Source of the DNA: Margaritifera margaritifera
Taxonomy: Eukaryota; Mollusca; Bivalvia; Unionida; Margaritiferidae
DNA length: 64,000 bases
Reading direction: 5' to 3'
NCBI GenBank assembly: GCA_029931535.1
Contig: JAQPZY010001405.1
Span: 2,069,001-2,133,000 of the forward strand
Position 1 is the first letter of the stretch. Each line of letters starts with the position of its first letter. The notes below the pieces were generated by a model. The model made no database searches, had not been told where the DNA came from, and was given only the letters and a program-made list of their open reading frames with translations. Shown here one piece after another: positions 56,057 through 64,000 of the stretch. Both the position numbers and the translations under genes were made by a program.

Positions 56057-57149
56057 ATAAATAAATCTTTTCCTATAGACAGGAAATTTTCAAATGGAGA
56101 GATTCCTTTAAAGGATAGCAAGTCACTCTTTCATAAAATGCACTTATCATTTGATCTTGAAAGTTTGTTGATTAAAATCTAAGCTAATAATGAGAACTGT
56201 TGTAATCTATCTTGATTCTTAAATTTGCATGGCTTGAGCTTGTAAACTGCCTTGTCAAAAGTGGCATGTGGCATGGTAGTTTAGCTGATTGAAAAGAAAA
56301 CAACAAACATAATCAGCTCACACCTTACCAATATGACTGTGATTTTAGATCCTTTTTGTTCATTTCATGTCTGTCAGCGCATGGTGGGCCATGTTTAGTT
56401 TAGTTATCAACTTTAGTTTATAATAACTAAACTTTTGTTCATACAGCAATAGTTAAAACGGAGAATGGAACTTTTCCATCCCACTTATCTACAAAATATA
56501 TATGTAGCAATCATTTTCGTGCATGTGTAGGTTTTACCTGCTATCCTCATATGACATCATCAGGGGGAAGTAATTGAAAACCCCATGTTATTGAAAAGGT
56601 CCATATTATTTAATTTTAAATAAAAAGTTGAGCTTTAATAACACTTCGTAACTGAGTTCATATTAACGGTCATTTCTCCTTGGTTTAATGGTTTACCAGT
56701 ATTTATTTAATCTGTCTTGATACTAATAATTGTTGAGGCAATACAGTGAAATATAGAAAATAGGAAAAGTAAATCTCAGAAAGCATTATAATAGAGGTTT
56801 CTTGAAACAGCAGTGGCATTGACCTTTATTCTTCCAGCTTGAAATGTAGTAGATCTGTTGCAGCTTCCAGTGGAAATACCTTTAACATTTTGAGGTAGGT
56901 ATGTACTGTGTATGTGAAACAATGCAAGAATCCATTTGACCTCTTCAGGTCAAAGTGATAATGGATTGGCAACTCTCTTGTACTTCATAGGCATCCTGAT
57001 TGTAAATTTTAGTGAAGTCTAGGCAGTGGGATTTGAGAAATTACTTGGAGACTCTGTTTCCTCCATATTGATTCATAATAACCCTGACCTTTTACCTTTA
57101 GATGTTAAAATCTAGAATCATACTTGTACCTTCATGGGCATCATAAATT
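56057..57149. other. Non-coding stretch, nothing recognised
   Basis: No gene or repeat array supported. Confidence 0.45.
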
Positions 57150-57515
57150 TTAGGGCTGGTGGAATCCAGGAAAGTCACAGGTAAAAAATAGAAAAAATGT
57201 CAAAGGAAAAAAGGGCACACAAAATGACTGTTAGGGCTGGTTGAATCCAGGAAAGTCACAGGTAAAAAATCATAGAAAAAATGTCAAAGGAAAAAATGGC
57301 ACAAAAAATGACTGTTAGGGCTGGTGGAATGCAGGAAAGTCACAGGTAAAAAATCATAGAAAAAATGTCAAAGGAAAAAATGGCACAAAAAATGACTGTT
57401 AGGGCTGGTGGAATCCAGGAAAGTCACAGGTAAAAGATCATAGAAAAAATGTCAAAGGAAAAAAGGGCACAAAAAATAACTGTTAGGGCTGGTGAAATCC
57501 TGGAAGGAAAGTCAC
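57150..57515. repeat. 84-bp tandem repeat, about 4.3 copies
   Basis: Unit starts TTAGGGCTGGTGGAATCCAG and contains AAAGTCACAGGTAAAAAATC and AAAAATGTCAAAGGAAAAAA. Starts at 57,150, 57,231, 57,315, 57,399 and 57,483; the first unit is 81 bp. An A-rich tail to 57,575 is partly complementary to T-rich sequence at 58,445-58,530. Confidence 0.93.
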
Positions 57516-57594
57516 AGCAACAACAATCACGGGAAAAAAAGTAATGGAAAAAAGTTACAAGAAAAAAAAGTCACAATCATTAAGTATACAATTA

Positions 57595-57814
57595 TACCCT
57601 ATATACTAGTTTATAAGTCAAGTCCAACTGCAAACTGCACAGACCCAGATCTGCCGTTGCATAATCTGCCTGCAGATCTGGGTCTATGCCGTTTGTTTTA
57701 AGTAATCACTAGAACAAAAAACATAGACCTGATCTACCAGCACATTATTCGATGGCAGATCAGGGTCTGTGTTGTTTGAAGTTGGTTATGACTTATAAGT
57801 GAGTATAGATGGCA
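57595..57814 (-). mobile_element. Double-hairpin MITE, copy I
   Basis: Starts TACCCTATATACTAGTTTAT and ends GTGAGTATAGATGGCA. Both hairpins are clear (AGACCCAGATCTGCCG against CAGATCTGGGTCTATGCCG; GACCTGATCTACCAG against GGCAGATCAGGGTCTG). Linker in complement. Confidence 0.72.
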
Positions 57815-59061
57815 CTAATTTATCTTTAACATAAGTCAAGTTAAAATGAATTTGTTCTCATAATTTAGTAGCATTAATTATAAGTTATTTTGCAAGCTAT
57901 GAAAAGAAGTTTAAAAACTTGCTTTATCATTAATCAACATGCTTATATTTATTGGATACATTATAATAGAAACAAATAAAGCAAAATATGTTTATTTAAG
58001 TAACTATGTAGCAGTTCCTTGATCAATTATAACTCATCAATGAATGATTGTGTTTGTGCTAATATCATAATCAAAACAACATCTGAGAATCCATGTCTTT
58101 TCTGCAATTACTTTTTGAGTAATACAAAAGAAAGTGCACTCATGATATAGTTTCACTTGTTATTTGTTTGCTTTACTGTAAAGTTTTAATTGTGCTTCTA
58201 AAATCTTCACACATTTACTCTTTCTATCCAATTAATGTGTAAAACTCTTGTCATTGTTGATCGTATATGCCAATAGACAAGTTCTTTGTTGACTGGTGCA
58301 CTACAATTTTGTTATGAAATGTATGATAAATTATGTTATAATGCATTTTTTTTTTACATTTGACATGCCTTTAGATGAAATAATAAAACTATATTACTTT
58401 AGTCCTGTACAGTTTTATTTTATCTCATCTGAACTAATTCATTGTGACTTTTTTTCCTGTTACTTTTTTCTTGTGACTTTTTTTCCCAGGTAAAAGTGTT
58501 CCTTTTTTTCCTGTGACTGTCTTTGCGTTTTCCAGCTTATGAAACCATACTCAACCAAACTCCAGGTATCAAGCAGAAATCATATATGCAGGTCAAATCA
58601 TAGTGATCTTGACTGTTAACCTTTTGACCTCAAAATCATTGGGTTTCTTTATTTTCTGTTAAATTTCATGAAGGTACATAGAGTAGAACTTGCAAAGTAC
58701 ATGTCCCACTATAGACAGGTGATAGCAAATAGAAATAGATGTTATTTTCTTTTTCGCAAATTTCAGAGGTTACTTTTTAAAAAAAACATGTTTTGAATGG
58801 TTTCCTTTGTATACACCAGCATTAGTGCTACGGAAATTGATATTTGATCATTGAGATTTTAGCTTCACCTTTCATCTTGATCTGTGACCTTGATCTTAAT
58901 GAGAATTTTTGAATTCCTCCTGGGCCTATCTTTAAAATGATATATGATGCAAACTTTCCTCACCAACTTCTCATAGAAGGCAAATTAACAACAAATGGAC
59001 CAGTACTAATCTCTCAAAATATGGACTATCTGAATCCACGAGACAATTCAAGACAGTCTAC
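57815..59061. other. Non-coding stretch, nothing recognised
   Basis: AT-rich. The T-rich segment at 58,445-58,530 mirrors the A-rich tail of the 84-bp array. Confidence 0.45.
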
Positions 59062-59340
59062 AGTGAAACCTGTGCTAACTTGCCACCAACAAAATTTAGA
59101 AAATGTTGCTCCTAAGATGGGTAGTAACCACTTACAGGAATTAGAAAATGTTATTCATAAGACGTGTGGCTACCAAATGCTGATTCATCTCGGTGAAACT
59201 TGTTTATAAAGGACACTCAAGGGACAAGAAATTTGTCCCATTATGAACAATTGTCTTTTATATAGAATATAGATTGAAATGTGCAGGTGAAGTAAGAAAA
59301 TGGGGCTAATAAATGGTGTCCTTAATTGCTGAATAGTTTT
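59062..59340. mobile_element. MITE-like element with AGTGAAA-type termini, third copy
   Basis: Contains CAGTGAAACCTGTGCTAACT at the left and GGTGAAACTTGTTTATAAAG then GGACACTCAAGGGACAAGAA inside, words shared with 4264-4400. The right limit is uncertain (GGTGTCCTTAATT near 59,315). Confidence 0.4.
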
Positions 59341-59760
59341 CTTGTTTTTTGTGTGTAAATAATACAGGTAAACTTCATTTTAACATGATAGTTGGGGTCT
59401 ATGAAATGGCATCATGATATATGCACGATCAGTTCTATAACATGATGGGTGTAACCAAAGATGTAATGATTGACAGGAAGTGTGAGGAGTAGAGGATAGA
59501 TATCATCACAACAAAAGCAAATTATTTAAAGAATCTATTTTTTACTTTGTTAGTGATTCAGAGCAATATAAATTGACTGCCAGTATGTACATGGTCAGAT
59601 AGCAAAAACATAGACTGGTCAATATTAACTGTAGATCTAAGCATGTGAAATTTAGATTGTGACTGAAAAATTCATGTATGAGCATCAAAGGTCCAAGAAT
59701 CTAAGCAAGTTTATTTCACTGTATGAACATGAGTCAGTGTCTGAGTACTTTGACATACAT

Positions 59761-62700
59761 ATTGTATTTTCTACTTAGCAATAACTAACAGTTAAAATGA
59801 CATAACTCTTAAGAAAAGGAATGCATAGATTGTATTTTCTACTTAGCAATAACTAACAGTTAAAATGACATAACTCTTAAGAAAAGGAATGCATAGATTG
59901 TATTTTCTACTTAGCAATAACTAACAGTTAAAATGACATAACTCTTAAGAAAAGGAATGCATAGATTGTATTTTCTACTTAGCAATAACTAACAGTTAAA
60001 ATGACATAACTCTTAAGAAAAAGAATGCATAGATTGTATTTTCTACTTAGCAATAACTAACAGTTAAAATGACATAACTCTTAAGAAAAGGAATGCATAG
60101 ATTGTATTTTCTACTTAGCAATAACTAACAGTTAAAATGACATAACTCTTAAGAAAAGGAATGCATAGATTGTATTTCCTACTTAGCAATAACTAACAGT
60201 TAAAATGACATAACTCTTAAGAAAAGGAATGCATAGATTGTATTTTCTACTTAGCAATAACTAACAGTTAAAATGACATAACTCTTAAGAAAAGGAATGC
60301 ATAGATTGTATTTTCTACTTAGCAATAACTAACAGTTAAAATGACATAACTCTTAAGAAAAGGAATGCATAGATTGTATTTTCTACTTAGCAAAAACTAA
60401 CAGTTAAAATGACATAACTCTTAAGAAAAGGAATGCATAGATTGTATTTTCTACTTAGCAATAACTAACAGTTAAAATGACATAACTCTTAAGAAAAGGA
60501 ATGCATAGATTGTATTTTCTACTTAGCAATAACTAACAGTTAAAATGACATAACTCTTAAGAAAAGGAATGCATAGATTGTATTTTCTACTTAGCAAAAA
60601 CTAACAGTTAAAATGACATAACTCTTAAGAAAAGGAATGCATAGATTGTATTTTCTACTTAGCAATAACTAACAGTTAAAATGACATAACTCTTAAGAAA
60701 AGGAATGCATAGATTGTATTTTCTACTTAGTGATAACTAACAGTTAAAATGACATAACTCTTCAAGGAAAAGAATGCATAGATTGTATTTTCTACTTAGC
60801 AAAAACTAACAGTTAAAATGACATAACTCTTAAGAAAAGGAATGCATAGATTGTATTTTCTACTTAGCAAAAACTAACAGTTAAAATGACATAACTCTTA
60901 AGAAAAGGAATGCATAGATTGTATTTTCTACTTAGCAATAACTAACAGTTAAAATGACATAACTCTTAAGAAAAGGAATGCATAGATTGTATTTTCTACT
61001 TAGCAAAAACTAACAGTTAAAATGACATAACTCTTAAGAAAAGGAATGCATAGATTGTATTTTCTACTTAGCAATAACTAACAGTTAAAATGACATAACT
61101 CTTAAGAAAAGGAATGCATAGATTGTATTTTCTACTTAGCAATAACTAACAGTTAAAATGACATAACTCTTAAGAAAAGGAATGCATAGATTGTATTTTC
61201 TACTTAGCAATAACTAACAGTTAAAATGACATAACTCTTAAGAAAAGGAATGCATAGATTGTATTTTCTACTTAGCAAAAACTAACAGTTAAAATGACAT
61301 AACTCTTAAGAAAAGGAATGCATAGATTGTATTTTCTACTTAGCAATAACTAACAGTTAAAATGACATAACTTAAGAAAAGGAATGCATAGATTGTATTT
61401 TCTACTTAGCAAAAACTAACAGTTAAAATGACATAACTCTTAAGAAAAGGAATGCATAGATTGTATTTTCTACTTAGCAAAAACTAACAGTTAAAATGAC
61501 ATAACTCTTAAGAAAAGGAATGCATAGATTGTATTTTCTACTTAGTGATAACTAACAGTTAAAATGACATAACTCTTCAAGGAAAAGAATGCATAGATTG
61601 TATTTTCTACTTAGCAAAAACTAACAGTTAAAATGACATAACTCTTAAGAAAAGGAATGCATAGATTGTATTTTCTACTTAGCAAAAACTAACAGTTAAA
61701 ATGACATAACTCTTAAGAAAAGGAATGCATAGATTGTATTTTCTACTTAGCAATAACTAACAGTTAAAATGACATAACTCTTAAGAAAAGGAATGCATAG
61801 ATTGTATTTTCTACTTAGCAAAAACTAACAGTTAAAATGACATAACTCTTAAGAAAAGGAATGCATAGATTGTATTTTCTACTAGCAATAACTAACAGTT
61901 AAAATGACATAACTCTTAAGAAAAGGAATGCATAGATTGTATTTTCTACTTAGTGATAACTAACAGTTAAAATGACATAACTCTTCAAGGAAAAGAATGC
62001 ATAGATTGTATTTTCTACTTAGCAAAAACTAACAGTTAAAATGACATAACTCTTAAGAAAAGGAATGCATAGATTGTATTTTCTACTTAGCAATAACTAA
62101 CAGTTAAAATGACATAACTCTTAAGAAAAGGAATGCATAGATTGTATTTTCTACTTAGCAATAACTAACAGTTAAAATGACATAACTCTTAAGAAAAGGA
62201 ATGCATAGATTGTATTTTCTACTTAGCAATAACTAACAGTTAAAATGACATAACTCTTAAGAAAAGGAATGCATAGATTGTATTTTCTACTTAGCAATAA
62301 CTAGCAGTTAAAATGACATAACTCTTAAGAAAAGGAATGCATAGATTGTATTTTCTACTTAGCAAAAACTAACAGTTAAAATGACATAACTCTTAAGAAA
62401 AGGAATGCATAGATTGTATTTTCTACTTAGTGATAACTAACAGTTAAAATGACATAACTCTTCAAGAAAAGAATGCATAGATTGTATTTTCTACTTAGCA
62501 AAAACTAACAGTTAAAATGACATAACTCTTAAGAAAAGGAATGCATAGATTGTATTTTCTACTTAGCAATAACTAACAGTTAAAATGACATAACTCTTAA
62601 GAAAAGGAATGCATAGATTGTATTTTCTACTTAGCAAAAACTAACAGTTAAAATGACATAACTCTTAAGAAAAGGAATGCATAGATTGTATTTTCTACTT

Positions 62701-64000
62701 AGCAATAACTAACAGTTAAAATGACATAACTCTTAAGAAAAGGAATGCATAGATTGTATTTTCTACTTAGCAATAACTAACAGTTAAAATGACATAACTC
62801 TTAAGAAAAGGAATGCATAGATTGTATTTTCTACTTAGCAATAACTAACAGTTAAAATGACATAACTCTTAAGAAAAGGAATGCATAGATTGTATTTTCT
62901 ACTTAGCAATAACTAACAGTTAAAATGACATAACTCTTAAGAAAAGGAATGCATAGATTGTATTTTCTACTTAGCAAAAACTAACAGTTAAAATGACATA
63001 ACTCTTAAGAAAAGGAATGCATAGATTGTATTTTCTACTTAGCAATAACTAACAGTTAAAATGACATAACTCTTAAGAAAAGGAATGCATAGATTGTATT
63101 TTCTACTTAGCAAAAACTAACAGTTAAAATGACATAACTCTTAAGAAAAGGAATGCATAGATTGTATTTTCTACTTAGCAAAAACTAACAGTTAAAATGA
63201 CATAACTCTTAAGAAAAGGAATGCATAGATTGTATTTTCTACTTAGTGATAACTAACAGTTAAAATGACATAACTCTTCAAGGAAAAGAATGCATAGATT
63301 GTATTTTCTACTTAGCAAAAACTAACAGTTAAAATGACATAACTCTTAAGAAAAGGAATGCATAGATTGTATTTTCTACTTAGCAATAACTAACAGTTAA
63401 AATGACATAACTCTTAAGAAAAGGAATGCATAGATTGTATTTTCTACTTAGCAAAAACTAACAGTTAAAATGACATAACTCTTAAGAAAAGGAATGCATA
63501 GATTGTATTTTCTACTTAGCAAAAACTAACAGTTAAAATGACATAACTCTTAAGAAAAGGAATGCATAGATTGTATTTTCTACTTAGCAATAACTAACAG
63601 TTAAAATGACATAACTCTTAAGAAAAGGAATGCATAGATTGTATTTTCTACTTAGCAATAACTAACAGTTAAAATGACATAACTCTTAAGAAAAGGAATG
63701 CATAGATTGTATTTTCTACTTAGCAATAACTAACAGTTAAAATGACATAACTCTTAAGAAAAGGAATGCATAGATTGTATTTTCTACTTAGCAATAACTA
63801 GCAGTTAAAATGACATAACTCTTAAGAAAAGGAATGCATAGATTGTATTTTCTACTTAGCAATAACTAACAGTTAAAATGACATAACTCTTAAGAAAAGG
63901 AATGCATAGATTGTATTTTCTACTTAGCAAAAACTAACAGTTAAAATGACATAATTCTTAAGAAAAGGAATGCATAGATTGTATTTTCTACTTAGCAATA
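59761..64000. repeat. 68-bp satellite array, about 62 monomers, continuing past the window
   Basis: Monomer ATTGTATTTTCTACTTAGCA plus ATAACTAACAGTTAAAATGA plus CATAACTCTTAAGAAAAGGA plus ATGCATAG. Monomers fall into types with CAATAAC, CAAAAAC or TGATAAC. The TGATAAC type also carries CTTCAAGGAAAAG (or CTTCAAGAAAAG). It occurs at about 60,731, 61,546, 61,954, 62,431 and 63,247, that is 12, 6, 7 and 12 monomers apart. One unit near 61,371 lacks two bases. No coding frame. Confidence 0.98.

Noticed and set aside
58937..59209. 90-codon plus-strand open frame
   Set aside because: Overlaps a MITE-like repeat and contains its terminus; no domain or splice context.

Overview
The window is AT-rich, repeat-laden animal nuclear DNA. 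The ETS gene has a PNT and an ETS domain separated by a linker, with phase-1 introns throughout. A tRNA-derived SINE carries a central segment of a type I associate with molluscs, and short self-complementary MITEs and minisatellites are very common. Together these suggest a lophotrochozoan, most likely a bivalve mollusc. The species call is inference; no database was searched.

Layout. 1-13,180 holds no recognisable gene. It contains SINE fragments, several MITE families, a 30-bp minisatellite, an ~80-bp tandem array and microsatellites. 13,288-22,654 (+) is a complete coding model for an Ets1/Ets2/Pointed-type transcription factor: eight coding exons, every junction phase 1, 470 codons. A TATA box and initiator lie just upstream of the first ATG. 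22,655-~28,030 is AT-rich 3' flank or long 3' UTR with several poly(A) signals. 28,170-43,700 is mainly tandem repeats: 42, 38, 36, 4, 23, 32 and 33 bp units and ~140-155 bp units. It also holds a diverged solo LTR (37,463-38,210), a CpG-rich island with a 26-bp inverted repeat near 32.1-32.2 kb, and two candidate exons (32,499-32,643 and 40,116-40,299) of an unidentified gene that would join in frame.

44,004-50,691 (-) is a nearly intact Ty3/Gypsy LTR retrotransposon. Its 752-bp LTRs differ at one position that I can see. It has a tRNA-Pro-like primer site, a polypurine tract and one long gag-pol frame with two in-frame stops. Its pol order is protease, integrase, reverse transcriptase, RNase H. 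That is the Gmr1-like arrangement, and its Gag carries a region closely resembling the SCAN domain of vertebrate zinc-finger proteins. The solo LTR at 37.5 kb is an older relative.

50.7-59.7 kb returns to MITEs and minisatellites. From 59,761 to the right edge the sequence is an uninterrupted 68-bp satellite of about 62 monomers, with a marker monomer recurring at 12, 6, 7 and 12 monomer intervals.

The strongest results are the ETS gene, the Gmr1-like element with its SCAN-like Gag, and a recurrent ~220-bp MITE with two internal hairpins (nine copies or fragments).
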